A DNA stretch of 34,876 bases, taken from the NCBI GenBank assembly GCA_012034075.1, contig JAAURD010000024.1:1-34876 (forward strand). The letters run 5' to 3'. Shown one piece after another: positions 16,164 through 24,261 of this stretch (positions are counted from its first letter, which is position 1; each line of letters begins with the position of its first letter). Made by a program: the position numbers and the translations under genes. Below the pieces are notes generated by a model, which saw nothing but the letters and a program-made list of their open reading frames with translations, did no database searches and was not told the DNA's origin. The DNA is from Chloroflexaceae bacterium (GTDB lineage: Bacteria; Chloroflexota; Chloroflexia; Chloroflexales; Chloroflexaceae).

Positions 16164-16607
16164 ATGACTAATCAACCAACATCTTCTCCATCGCTCTTTG
16201 ATCCACGCCGGATGATTTTGCGCTGGCTTATCAGCACACTTGCGATGTTTGCGGCCGAATGGATCGTACCAGGTATTCGTTTTATCGGCCCTGGTTGGCA
16301 AATGGGTATTGTTGCCCTTATCTTTGGGTTATTCAAAGTATTACTCCGGCCAATTCTGATTCTCATTACCCTGCCACTGGTTTTGATCACCCTCGGCCTG
16401 TTTAGCATTGTGATCAATGCTGTGTTGCTCGGGTTCACTTCGGCTATTGCTGGCTACCTGGGTATTGAATTTATAGTCGATGGGTTCTGGGCAGCGCTCC
16501 TGGGCAGTATCGTTATTTCGTTTATTACGATGATCTTGAGTGCATTGGCTGGTGATGATCGCATACAAATTCGTGTCTATCGTGGTGAGAAGCCAGACGA
16601 ACAGTAG
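16164..16607 (+). CDS. YvlD-like small membrane protein (phage_holin_4_2 family)
   Basis: 147 residues with four hydrophobic helices (about 20-36, 45-60, 64-88, 98-128) and short polar ends. The pattern 'WIVPGIRFIGPGWQMGIVAL' then 'LFKVLLRPILILITLPLVLI' is typical of the family named holin_4_2 in Pfam, which includes B. subtilis YvlD. Despite the name there is no phage context here. In B. subtilis yvlD shares an operon with yvlB (DUF4097), the family found at 7479-9320 in this window. A role in the envelope stress response is therefore plausible but unproven. It converges on the acyl-CoA ligase with a 21-bp gap. Confidence 0.88.
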   Translation: MTNQPTSSPSLFDPRRMILRWLISTLAMFAAEWIVPGIRFIGPGWQMGIVALIFGLFKVLLRPILILITLPLVLITLGLFSIVINAVLLGFTSAIAGYLGIEFIVDGFWAALLGSIVISFITMILSALAGDDRIQIRVYRGEKPDEQ

Positions 16608-16628
16608 CCATCCGTATGTCTTTTCGGC

Positions 16629-18404
16629 TCAGGTGCTAGCTGGTTGCTGACGTACTCCCATACCTGAGCCGGTGCCCTCCTCATCTGTGCTATGCATGCG
16701 CTGCAATGCTTCTTCGACCAGCACCCGTCGCAATACCTTGCCAATCACGGTTCTGGGTAAACTGTTGCGATATTCGATCTCTCGTGGGATTTTGTACGGT
16801 GCCAGGTGCAATGCACAGAATGCCCGTATCTCTTGTACGGTCGGTGCCGTACTACCAGATTGCAGCACCATATAGGCTTTGACCGTCTCGTCGCCGCGTT
16901 CGGGGTTGGGGATGCCAACGACGACGACTTCCATAATGTCCGGGTGCATGAAGAGCACTTCTTCAACTTCATGCGGCAGCACTTTGAACCCACCCACGAC
17001 AATCATATCTTTTTTGCGATCCACAATCTTAAAGAATCCATCGCGATCAATATGGCAGATATCACCGGTGCGGAGCCAGCCGTCTTGTAATGCTTGATTT
17101 GTTTCTTCGGTGCGATTCCAGTAGCCGCGCATCACCTGTGGGCCTCGTACACACAATTCGCCTGGTTCATTGCTTTCTAGTGGCAGGTCTGTGCCATGTT
17201 CCAGATCAATGAGTTTGGCATCGACATCAGGCAGGGGGATGCCAATACAGCCGGCTTTGCGTTGCCCATAGAGCGGGTTACAGTGGGTGACCGGTGCTGC
17301 TTCGGTCAGGCCATAGCCTTCTACCAGGCGCCCCCCGGTCAGTTCACCGAACCGTTCTTGCACATCCATAGGCAAATGGGCGGAACCGCTAATACAGGCA
17401 CGGACACTGCGTAAATTGTAGCGATGCACATGGGGATGGTTGATCATACTGATATACAAGGCAGGGACACCGGGAAAGAGTGTGCATCGTTCGCGAGAAA
17501 TGACCTGCATCACATGTTCAATGAGACGCGGATTGGGCACAATCACCATTTCGCTGGCCAGACCCACCGCAAGCAACATTGAGACGGTGAGACCATAAGA
17601 ATGGAAGAAGGGAATAGCGGCCATCATCTTTTCTTGACCGGGCTGCCCATCAGCCAGCCAGGAGGTGACTTGTATGGTGTTGGCAATCATATTGCCGTGG
17701 GTTAACATGGCTGCTTTGGGCTTGCCGGTTGTCCCACCGGTATATTGGAAGAGGGCTATATCATCTGAGTTGCTTGGGATGCGCGGGGGCAATGGCCCAT
17801 ACTTTTGCAAGAGATGATCAAAAAAGAAGATATCGTGTTCGGGTTTTACGTCAACCCAGTCGTTTGAACGGCGTTGTTTGCTGCGCACGAGCAGGCGAAC
17901 CTGCCAGGGCAGGGTATCGAAGATATGCGCAACGATGACGCGGCGCACTGCTGTAGATGATTGCACTTCACGGAGACGCGGCCAGAAGAGATTTAACAGG
18001 ACAATCGTCTCAGCTTCGCTATCCTGAAGTTGATATTTGAGTTCGCGGCCGGTATACGTTGGGTTGATCGGTACGACAATGGCGCCAAGACGCATAGCCG
18101 CAAAAAAGGAGATAAGAAAATGGGGCGAGTTAGGCAACATCAGCCCGATGCGATCTCCTTTCCGCACACCCAACTGATACAGTGCTGTTGCAAAACGGTC
18201 GATGTATTCTTCGAGTTTTCGGTATGAGAGTTTCCCGCCGATGGTGATCAAACTCCCAGCCATATATTGAAGCACAAAATTGGTAGCTGTGTGGTTGGGG
18301 TACGTGCTGGCTGTCTGGCTGAACATGGAGATAAGCGAGATAGCAGGATATTGCAGCGTTCGGGGGACGCCTTTTTCATAAAATTGAAACCAGGGTCGCT
18401 CCAT
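16629..18404 (-). CDS. Long-chain fatty-acid--CoA ligase (AMP-forming)
   Basis: 591 residues from ATG 18404, with GGGAGGG just upstream. It activates fatty acids with ATP to acyl-AMP and then to acyl-CoA for beta-oxidation or lipid synthesis. All adenylate-forming motifs are present: P-loop 'YTGGTTGKPKAAMLTHGN' (221-238), 'EGYGLTEAAPVTH' (362-374), 'GWLRTGDI' (442-449), 'DRKKDMIVVGG' (462-472) and the C-terminal catalytic Lys in 'LPRTVIGKVLRR' (K556). The length agrees with FadD-type ligases. The chain-length preference cannot be read from sequence. It appears to be transcribed alone. Confidence 0.93.
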   Translation of the reverse strand: MERPWFQFYEKGVPRTLQYPAISLISMFSQTASTYPNHTATNFVLQYMAGSLITIGGKLSYRKLEEYIDRFATALYQLGVRKGDRIGLMLPNSPHFLISFFAAMRLGAIVVPINPTYTGRELKYQLQDSEAETIVLLNLFWPRLREVQSSTAVRRVIVAHIFDTLPWQVRLLVRSKQRRSNDWVDVKPEHDIFFFDHLLQKYGPLPPRIPSNSDDIALFQYTGGTTGKPKAAMLTHGNMIANTIQVTSWLADGQPGQEKMMAAIPFFHSYGLTVSMLLAVGLASEMVIVPNPRLIEHVMQVISRERCTLFPGVPALYISMINHPHVHRYNLRSVRACISGSAHLPMDVQERFGELTGGRLVEGYGLTEAAPVTHCNPLYGQRKAGCIGIPLPDVDAKLIDLEHGTDLPLESNEPGELCVRGPQVMRGYWNRTEETNQALQDGWLRTGDICHIDRDGFFKIVDRKKDMIVVGGFKVLPHEVEEVLFMHPDIMEVVVVGIPNPERGDETVKAYMVLQSGSTAPTVQEIRAFCALHLAPYKIPREIEYRNSLPRTVIGKVLRRVLVEEALQRMHSTDEEGTGSGMGVRQQPAST

Positions 18405-18500
18405 AACCCTCCCAGATCCTTTCTTGTTATAGGAACGGGTGTGATGGTGTAGCCGTCAATGGCGCTGCGGCACAGGTGCCGTGAAAAAAGGCAATACGCA

Positions 18501-18535
18501 CTACATGCTGGTTTCTTGTGGAACACAGCATGTAG
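18501..18535. repeat. Long hairpin CTACATGCTG ... CAGCATGTAG
   Basis: A perfect 10-bp stem (18501-18510 with 18526-18535) continues, after one bulged base, into five more pairs closed by a TTGT loop. It lies 50 bp past the stop of the small membrane-peptide gene and about 100 bp upstream of the acyl-CoA ligase. On the minus strand a T6 run occurs 11 nt after the stem, so it may act as a weak terminator between the two. Confidence 0.5.
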
Positions 18536-18584
18536 CACGCACCGCACAGAAGTATCTACTACCCACGTTTATGACTGGCCTGTG

Positions 18585-18755
18585 CTAGACATCTTCACGT
18601 AGCCACCCACGTTCGCGGGCAATAAACTTGATGGTGGCATCATCTGGTGGGTAGAGACCCGCGGCCTGATATGCATATGCTAGCAGAGCTGCACCCCCAA
18701 CCAGACCTAACCCCAATCCGATCAAAAACGAGATTGCACCTAAGATTTGTTTCAT
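18585..18755 (-). CDS. 56-residue single-span membrane peptide
   Basis: ATG 18755 with AGCAGG eight bases upstream; stop TAG at 18585-18587. The product starts MKQILGAISFLIGLGLGLVG, continues with an Ala-rich hydrophobic helix to about residue 28, and ends in a soluble tail 'LYPPDDATIKFIARERGWLR' then EDV. One membrane helix with a glycine zipper (GxxxG-like spacing) and a cytoplasmic tail is likely. Codon use resembles its neighbours, and an 18-bp dyad sits 24 bp upstream of the start. I do not recognise a family; the tail is too ordered in composition to look like noise. Confidence 0.6.
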   Translation of the reverse strand: MKQILGAISFLIGLGLGLVGGAALLAYAYQAAGLYPPDDATIKFIARERGWLREDV

Positions 18756-18778
18756 GGGTATACCTGCTACTTTCCTAA

Positions 18779-18796
18779 GTGATCACATGTAATCAC
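18779..18796. promoter_or_regulatory. 18-bp operator-like dyad GTGATcACATGTaATCAC
   Basis: 16 of 18 positions are two-fold symmetric, with a central ACATGT. It lies just upstream of the 56-residue peptide gene (start 18755). Size and symmetry suit a dimeric regulator; it is not a canonical CRP, FNR or LexA site. Confidence 0.45.
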
Positions 18797-19218
18797 CGCT
18801 AAGATTCCTGTTTTATTCTGCACTGTGCTCGCACATGAGCGACTTACATGCAGTCCACAAGCGTTTGTACGTCCCGACGTAGCCACTACAGGGGACGACC
18901 AGTTCAGGGCTGACAACCTGAACCGGTGATTTCATGGAAGAACGGTCTTTCCTCATCACGCCACCAGATGGCTGTTTGTCCCTAGTGTAGCACCTGCTTA
19001 CAAAAGACGCAACATGGACATGGCACCAGCATCTGGTGTCCATGCATAACGTTAGCTATTGTACCATAGTGATCGACCGAACAAATCACACGCTTGCGTT
19101 CTGCCAGCCTCTTTTTGTTTGTCGTGGAAACTGACACTTGGCGCAGCACGCTGCGCCGCTACCGATTGCAGGCAGCACGCTGCGCCGCTACCGATTGCAG
19201 TAGGTGGATAACAACGGG
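18797..19218. other. Gene-free gap with several hairpins
   Basis: No convincing gene. Stem-loops occur at 18870-18897 (CGTCCC/GGGACG), 18902-18923 (GTTCAGG/CCTGAAC) and 19024-19038 (CACCAG-CAT-CTGGTG, extendable by CATGGA/TCCATG on either side). On the minus strand a TGG-TACAAT extended -10-like box lies at 19066-19058. A tandem 29-bp repeat is listed separately. I could not match this to any riboswitch I know. Confidence 0.5.
19143..19200 (+). repeat. Two perfect tandem copies of a 29-bp unit
   Basis: Unit GCAGCACGCTGCGCCGCTAC followed by CGATTGCAG at 19143-19171 and again at 19172-19200. Each begins with a small palindrome (GCAGC-AC-GCTGC). The start of copy 1 with two preceding bases matches 10558-10570 in the first island. 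It lies 19 bp past the stop of the STAS protein gene. Confidence 0.8.
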
Positions 19219-20574
19219 CTATCTGATATAAGAACGAAAGGATCTGTTCCTTCTGGGAGATAACGCCTGTAATACCAGGGCAATGCCTTGCTGCAACGTG
19301 CTGCATGTTGTGATGTTGCTTACATCAGCATCCATATGCACCAGGTTTGCGGCTATCTGTGGTTGTACCCCGGTGAGGAGCACTTGGGCGCCTAGCAGGG
19401 TAACTGCCTGGGTTGCCTGGAGCAGCATAGCAGCTACGTGCGTATCTCCTGTTTTCAGGCCAGTCACATCGATAATGACACTCTGGGCGCGATGCTGATG
19501 CACACCTTCCAGTAATGTTTCGATAATCTGCTGGGCACGGCCTGAGTCGATGCTGCCGATCAATGGTAAGACCAGCGTATGCTCGGTGAGCGGTAGCAGT
19601 GGGGTTGAGAGTTCACGTAATACGGCTTTTTGTGCCTCAATAATCTGCTGTTGTAACATCAACCGCTCTTCTTCGGCACGCTTCTGATCGGAGATATCGC
19701 GAAAGATACCGACCGTGGCGTGCGGTTCGCCGGCATCATCTTGAATGAGGAAATTGGTTGAGAGTACGGGAAAGGTCGAACCATCTTTGCGCATACCGGT
19801 GAGTTCGCCATTCCAGATACCCCAATTTTTGATCTCTTCAAAGAGTTTAGCCATCTGTGCGCCGGTGACGCGTGGAAAGAACTTCGACATATTGCTTTCC
19901 AGGGTGGCATCACCATAATCATGAATGCGAAAGAGCGCCGGGTTGGCATAAATCGGCATGCCATGCAAATTGACTACACCGACACCATCGGGCATATTTT
20001 CGATTAAGGTTTTAAAGATACGCAATTCATTGGCCTGACAACGCAATTCCTCATTCAAGCTCTTTAAACGATCTGCAATCCGATGACGTTCTGTTATATC
20101 TATTCCAAAAAGCAATATGAGGTCGTTGTTATCGTCCTCGGTGGTAGCATGTTTACGATCATGCAGCAGATATTCATAGACCTGGTACACGTTGCGATCA
20201 GACAGCGAAAGCTCCCAGGGCATCTCGTCAGCACGCTGTCCCTGTCGGTATCGACATTCACGATGATGAGCATATCCCGCTCCGGCTTCGTTCAGTGGCT
20301 CATGACAAAATGGGCAGCAAGGCGGCGTTGTCTGGGGATCGCCAAAACATGCCCGAAATGCCTGGTTGCTGAACACCACGCTACCGTCAGGTGCGGTGAG
20401 ATGAAGAAAAGCGGGGATTCGGTGAAACGCCTCGATCAATGTATCTCGTTCAGCTTCAAGCGCGGTTATGGTGTGTTGCTGGGTTTGCAGCATCTGCTCC
20501 AGTTGTGCTACCCGTTCGCAGAGTTGCGCATTTTCTTCAGCCAGTGCTGCTACCGTGCTGGTGTCGTGTTGCAT
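19219..20574 (-). CDS. RsbR-like PAS-PAS-STAS regulator
   Basis: About 451 residues from ATG 20574, preceded by GAGGGAG; an in-frame GTG at 20586 is less likely. The order is coiled coil (~9-46), PAS 1 (~50-165), PAS 2 (~187-300 with 'IFRDISDQKRAEEE') and STAS (~325-440). The linker 'QIIEAQKAVLRELSTPLLPL' is the hallmark of RsbR-type stressosome proteins, and the STAS loop 'DVTGLKTGDTHVAAMLLQA' keeps the two Thr positions phosphorylated in RsbR/RsbS. PAS 1 contains an inserted Cys/His cluster, 'PCCPFCHEP' then 'HHREC' (C86, C87, C90, H91, H103, H104, C107), which could bind zinc or iron. No switch kinase (RsbT/RsbW) lies nearby, so its partners are encoded elsewhere. Confidence 0.9.
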   Translation of the reverse strand: MQHDTSTVAALAEENAQLCERVAQLEQMLQTQQHTITALEAERDTLIEAFHRIPAFLHLTAPDGSVVFSNQAFRACFGDPQTTPPCCPFCHEPLNEAGAGYAHHRECRYRQGQRADEMPWELSLSDRNVYQVYEYLLHDRKHATTEDDNNDLILLFGIDITERHRIADRLKSLNEELRCQANELRIFKTLIENMPDGVGVVNLHGMPIYANPALFRIHDYGDATLESNMSKFFPRVTGAQMAKLFEEIKNWGIWNGELTGMRKDGSTFPVLSTNFLIQDDAGEPHATVGIFRDISDQKRAEEERLMLQQQIIEAQKAVLRELSTPLLPLTEHTLVLPLIGSIDSGRAQQIIETLLEGVHQHRAQSVIIDVTGLKTGDTHVAAMLLQATQAVTLLGAQVLLTGVQPQIAANLVHMDADVSNITTCSTLQQGIALVLQALSPRRNRSFRSYIR

Positions 20575-20938
20575 TATCTCCCTCACAGGTTCAGCCAGTG
20601 TGCTGGTTTGGCTCGTGGTTTAACCATCTTGCTTGATATGACGCGTAGCGCCTGCTTGCAACTGACGCTGGCAGGCGGCAATCATGCCCTACATCTGAAC
20701 TCACTGGATCAACGTGGCCAGACCACGAGTCTCGCCAGACGCATGTTGCCCAACGTATCGTACTCCTGTTTTGTATAACGATACCGTCCTATCGCCTTTC
20801 CGATGATGTACGATAAGAGTTAGTATAGCACACAGACCGTGCAGAATCGATGAGCATGCTCGCTCGTTTCATGGTTCTCGTAGAACCCTCTTTTGAAGAT
20901 GAGAGGAGGATTTCCAATAGCTTGCTGTATGCATCTTC
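20575..20938. other. Intergenic region with repeat fragments
   Basis: No gene is supported. It holds a diverged copy of the 27-bp repeat (20706-20726) and, at 20873-20887, a perfect hairpin GGTTCT-CGT-AGAACC followed on the plus strand by CTCTTTT. The hairpin lies about 50 bp beyond the glycosyltransferase stop and might end either transcript. No clear promoter for the STAS gene was found. Confidence 0.5.
20706..20726. repeat. Diverged copy of the 27-bp dispersed repeat
   Basis: GGATCAACGTGGCCAGACCA and one more C align with the second half of the copy at 24384 plus its CAC flank, with two differences. Unlike the other two copies it is not next to a stop codon. Confidence 0.5.
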
Positions 20939-22132
20939 TTATCCGTGCATCGATGATGGATGTTTGACGCGGGCAACCACATCGAGCACACGTGCTGCCC
21001 GACGGTCATAGGTATAGGCAGCAGCGACTGTTTGACGAGCGCGATACCGTTCTTCCTGATCAGGTTCGGAGATCGCCGCCTGTAAGGCGTTTGTCAAACC
21101 TGCCGTGCTGCGGCGTGGAAAGAACTGGACCAGTGTCTCTGGTACGATTTCGCGTAGCGACGGCAAATCGGGCAACACGATGGGGACGCCCATGGCCAGA
21201 TACTCAAACAACTTGAGCGGTGAGGCGGTCATGTCGGTCAGCGTATCGGGAATCACACAGACATCAGCGGCGGCCAGATAACGCACGACGTTTTCTTGTG
21301 GGCAAGGCCCGGTGAGCAGGACATGCCGTTCCAGCCCATGCTGCTTGATTTGCTGTTGCAGGTTGGCCATTTCAGCTGGTCGGCCACCCACCAGCACCAG
21401 TTGCAAACGGTCAATCTGGGGCAGCAAGGCGGCTGTTGCTGCCAATAAGCCTTCGAGCCAGCGGTGGGCAAAGGTTAAACCGGCATACACGACCAGACGT
21501 GCATCAGGCGAGAGATTGAGCGCTTGCCGACAGGCCAGGCGATCCTGGGGGGCAAACAAGGTGGCATCATAGCCATCGGGAATAACAAAGACCTCTGCGG
21601 GCCGACGCCAACCCAGCCGGGCCAGGTACTGCCGAAAGTCATCGGTCAGCGAGACCACGGCGGATGCGCGAGTCAGGGCAATGCGGTCGATGAGATGGAC
21701 CAACCCCTGGGCCCACGGTTCTTTGGCACGTGAAGGGTTATGTGCTTCCAGGTCGTGGGCTTCATAAATCACGGGAATACCGAGCAGTGGGCCAAACAGG
21801 CCGCTCCACCAGGCTGCGACAATATTCTGCCGCACATAGATCGCGTCTACTGGTTGTTTGAGCAACCAGGGCACACACATCCAGGCAAAGGCACTGTACT
21901 CCAGATAGTACCACAGGGATGAACGATGCAAGCGCGACAATCGCCCGATGGCTGGGCGCGGCAAATGGACTGCACCTACATCGGCAAACCGGCTGGGTTC
22001 ACGGTTCCACCGCGCAATCAGTACCAGCGTATCGGGCGCATGCTGGCGCAATGCCTGCACGGTAGCATAGGTTTGCAAGGCATTGGCCGATTGCAGGCTC
22101 AAGCTCGTGGGGTAGGCAATATAACACAGCAT
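20939..22132 (-). CDS. GT4-family glycosyltransferase
   Basis: 397 residues from ATG 22132, where the text 'MLCYIAYPTSLSLQSANALQ' begins like other GT-B enzymes; a longer frame from TTG 22186 would overlap the upstream gene. The N-terminal Rossmann half contains 'VIYEAHDLEAHNPSRAKEPW', and the C-terminal half has the nucleotide-sugar site 'DMTASPLKLFEYLAMGVPIV' with the conserved E-x7-E-like arrangement. Retaining GT4 enzymes add sugars to lipids, exopolysaccharide or other acceptors; donor and acceptor are unknown. The gene starts 19 bp after the stop of the secreted propeller protein gene, so the two are probably cotranscribed. No strong ribosome site precedes the chosen ATG. Confidence 0.87.
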   Translation of the reverse strand: MLCYIAYPTSLSLQSANALQTYATVQALRQHAPDTLVLIARWNREPSRFADVGAVHLPRPAIGRLSRLHRSSLWYYLEYSAFAWMCVPWLLKQPVDAIYVRQNIVAAWWSGLFGPLLGIPVIYEAHDLEAHNPSRAKEPWAQGLVHLIDRIALTRASAVVSLTDDFRQYLARLGWRRPAEVFVIPDGYDATLFAPQDRLACRQALNLSPDARLVVYAGLTFAHRWLEGLLAATAALLPQIDRLQLVLVGGRPAEMANLQQQIKQHGLERHVLLTGPCPQENVVRYLAAADVCVIPDTLTDMTASPLKLFEYLAMGVPIVLPDLPSLREIVPETLVQFFPRRSTAGLTNALQAAISEPDQEERYRARQTVAAAYTYDRRAARVLDVVARVKHPSSMHG

Positions 22133-22151
22133 GGCAATACCAGACGCCCGG

Positions 22152-23705
22152 CTATTCACCCCAATGGGGCGCTTTATTATCACCAAGCGTATCGGTTAAC
22201 TGGCGAACATCTTCGCCGTCATCGCGCATCACATACAGCTCATAGCCCCGGTCGCGCCGCGATGCGAAGACGATTTCACGACCATCGGGCGACCACGATG
22301 GGTCAATGTCATCTTCTTTATCTTTCGAGCGGCGACTAGGGTCGGCGCCATTGCTCAACATCACAAAGATGTTATCATCGCCATCACGGTCGGAAACAAA
22401 GACAATGCGTTCGCCCTCGGGTGACCAGACCGGAAAGCGGTCATGAGATGATTGGATCGTCAACGGCTGCAAGTTGCGCCCATCAACATCAATCGCAAAG
22501 ATATCGTAGTTGCCACCTTGATCGGACTCAAAGGCCACGCGGTTGCCATCGGGTGACCAGGTGGGGTGGGTGCAATCGGCACGGTTGGTCAGTTGTTCGG
22601 GTTCGGCAGCACCATCAGCATCGATCAGGTAGATTTCTTTGTCGCCGTCGCGTTCGGAGGCATAGGCAATGCGGGTGCTATCAGGCGACCAGGCCGGGTC
22701 TTCATCGTCTTCCGGGTTGTCAGTGAGACGCCGAATATCGGTGCCATCAATGTTCATCACAAAGATGTTCATATTGCCATCGCGGCTCGATTCAAAGGCA
22801 ATGCGGGTACCGTCGGGCGAGAGTACCGGGTTTTCATCAGCGGCGGGGCTATTCGAGAGGTTGATCTGTTCAGTGCCATCCGGGTTCATGATGTATACTT
22901 CGCGATTGCCATCGCGTTCGGCCTGAAACACGATTTTGGGCGATGTCAGGCGCGGTCGTGATGGGTCAGGCGCAGTGGTAGGGGTCGCTTCGGCCACTGG
23001 TGGCTCTTCGGTGGGGGTCGCTTCGGCTCCTGGTGGCTCTGGTGCTGGCGCCTGTAACAATTCGGCACCGAGCAAGCCCAGTTGCACCTGATACGGCGGG
23101 TCGTTTTCTGGGTGCAGTTCAAAGCGTGCACGTTCAAACCACTGCACGGTGTAGGCATTGTTATCGCTCAGCGTTTCGACCTGCTCATCACTGAGAGGCA
23201 AGCCAAAGAGGGCCGTGCTTTCATCAATGGAGAAGCCGGGTTCACCGTCAATCTCAAGGCCGTTGGAGCGCCAGGCAGCGAGAATATCACCACAGACATT
23301 GTGGCCGGTCTCAAAAAACAGGCAATCGTTGCGCGGGCCGCTCCTGGGAAAGGCATTCCAATCGATGTCACGTTGATCGAGCGTATCAACACCCAGACGA
23401 CCCAGCAGGACATCATAGGGTGGGGCATTCTCCGGATGCAGTTCCAGGCGGTTGCGCTCAAACCATTGCACCTGGAGTGTTTCCCCTTCAATCACTTCCT
23501 CTTGTTGGGCCGTAATCGGCAATCCAAAGACGGGCAGTCCACCTTGTTGCTGCCAGAATTGGGCAATGCGCCCGCTGATACAGTAGGGCGTTTGATCAAA
23601 ACAGATAGCATCGTCCTGGGCATATGACTGACCTACGACCAGACTGGCAGCCATGAACAGCACCAGGAACAGCACTACCAGGGTCCCACGAAACTGATGA
23701 ACCAT
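22152..23705 (-). CDS. Secreted TolB-like beta-propeller protein with duplicated N-terminal module
   Basis: 517 residues from ATG 23705 (GAGAGGA upstream), starting with a signal peptide (1-30, cleavage near SYA-Q). Two copies of a ~95-residue module follow, each with a paired-Cys segment ('CISGRIAQFWQ'; 'NVCGDILAAW'), a 'FGLP' turn and the signature 'QWFER.R.ELHPEN.PPY'. A Pro/Glu/Thr linker (AEATPTEEPPVAEATPT) leads to six WD40-like/PD40 blades of the form 'WSPDG.RIAF.S.RDG...I', giving a TolB/DPP-IV-like propeller. The blades probably bind peptides or glycans outside the cell. The duplicated module is common in secreted proteins of Chloroflexota as I recall them. Confidence 0.88.
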   Translation of the reverse strand: MVHQFRGTLVVLFLVLFMAASLVVGQSYAQDDAICFDQTPYCISGRIAQFWQQQGGLPVFGLPITAQQEEVIEGETLQVQWFERNRLELHPENAPPYDVLLGRLGVDTLDQRDIDWNAFPRSGPRNDCLFFETGHNVCGDILAAWRSNGLEIDGEPGFSIDESTALFGLPLSDEQVETLSDNNAYTVQWFERARFELHPENDPPYQVQLGLLGAELLQAPAPEPPGAEATPTEEPPVAEATPTTAPDPSRPRLTSPKIVFQAERDGNREVYIMNPDGTEQINLSNSPAADENPVLSPDGTRIAFESSRDGNMNIFVMNIDGTDIRRLTDNPEDDEDPAWSPDSTRIAYASERDGDKEIYLIDADGAAEPEQLTNRADCTHPTWSPDGNRVAFESDQGGNYDIFAIDVDGRNLQPLTIQSSHDRFPVWSPEGERIVFVSDRDGDDNIFVMLSNGADPSRRSKDKEDDIDPSWSPDGREIVFASRRDRGYELYVMRDDGEDVRQLTDTLGDNKAPHWGE

Positions 23706-23763
23706 ACGATCCTCTCTTATGTTGTTGCAAACACGGGAACAACAGAACGACCTTTTTCCTGAT

Positions 23764-24261
23764 TTACGCCTGTTCGGCAATCCGGCGTGCCATTGGGGCC
23801 GCATACGCATGACAAATCGCAATTGCCAGAGCATCAGCCGCATCATCTGGCTTTGGTCGCGCATCCAACTTGAGTGTCAGCCGCACCATTTCTTGTACCT
23901 GCTGTTTATCGGCACCGCCATAGCCAGCGACTGCCTGTTTGACGGCTAGGGGTTTATATTCGGCAATGGGCAAGCCGGCCTGTGCCAGTGCCAGTAATGC
24001 GACCCCTCGTGCCTGACCCACCGCAAGCGCGGTTGTCACATTGCGCGAAAAGAAGAGTTCTTCAACCGCGGCCGCATCGGGCTGATGGGTTTGGATGAGA
24101 TCGACCAGACCCTGATACACCAGAATCAAGCGTTGGGCAACCGGTTGCTTTTTTGGTGTGGTAATCACACCGTAGGCAACCAATTGTAACGTGCCCTGGT
24201 GTTCATCAACCAACCCCCAGCCGACAATTGCTGTACCGGGGTCAATACCCAACATGCGCAT
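23764..24261 (-). CDS. ruvC: Crossover junction endodeoxyribonuclease RuvC
   Basis: RuvC is the dimeric nuclease that resolves Holliday junctions after RuvAB branch migration. The 165-residue protein has the usual length and all four metal-binding acids of the RNase H fold: D7 in 'LGIDPGT', E67/E68 in 'VEELFFSRN', and D140 and D143 in 'KPDDAADALAIAICH'. The start ATG 24261 has no clear ribosome site; ATG 24255 is an alternative. ruvA and ruvB are not adjacent in the window, but yebC lies nearby, a pairing common in bacteria. Confidence 0.96.
   Translation of the reverse strand: MRMLGIDPGTAIVGWGLVDEHQGTLQLVAYGVITTPKKQPVAQRLILVYQGLVDLIQTHQPDAAAVEELFFSRNVTTALAVGQARGVALLALAQAGLPIAEYKPLAVKQAVAGYGGADKQQVQEMVRLTLKLDARPKPDDAADALAIAICHAYAAPMARRIAEQA

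Noticed and set aside
16164-16607. Phage holin as a sign of a prophage
   Set aside because: The family name is historical; no other phage gene is present and the YvlD-like reading fits better.
19075-19089. 15-bp sequence GACCGAACAAATCAC shared with 25483-25497
   Set aside because: An exact 15-mer pair is expected about once by chance in a window of this length, and the distances to the nearby -10 boxes differ.
18797-19218. Riboswitch or structured RNA
   Set aside because: Several hairpins exist, but no conserved core of any riboswitch I know was found and the nearest downstream gene is a short unknown peptide.
18813-19306. Two minus-strand frames of 76 and 84 codons in the gap before the STAS gene
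   Set aside because: They run through the tandem repeats and hairpins, lack good ribosome sites, and one overlaps the end of the STAS gene.
20083-20778. 231-codon plus-strand frame opposite the STAS gene
   Set aside because: Mostly antisense to a well-supported PAS-PAS-STAS protein; no ribosome site and a composition unlike a real protein.
22133-22186. Longer glycosyltransferase starting at TTG 22186
   Set aside because: The added residues overlap the upstream gene's coding end and do not resemble the start of a GT-B fold.
23082-23627. 181-codon plus-strand frame opposite the propeller gene
   Set aside because: Antisense shadow of a coding region with clear repeated domains.
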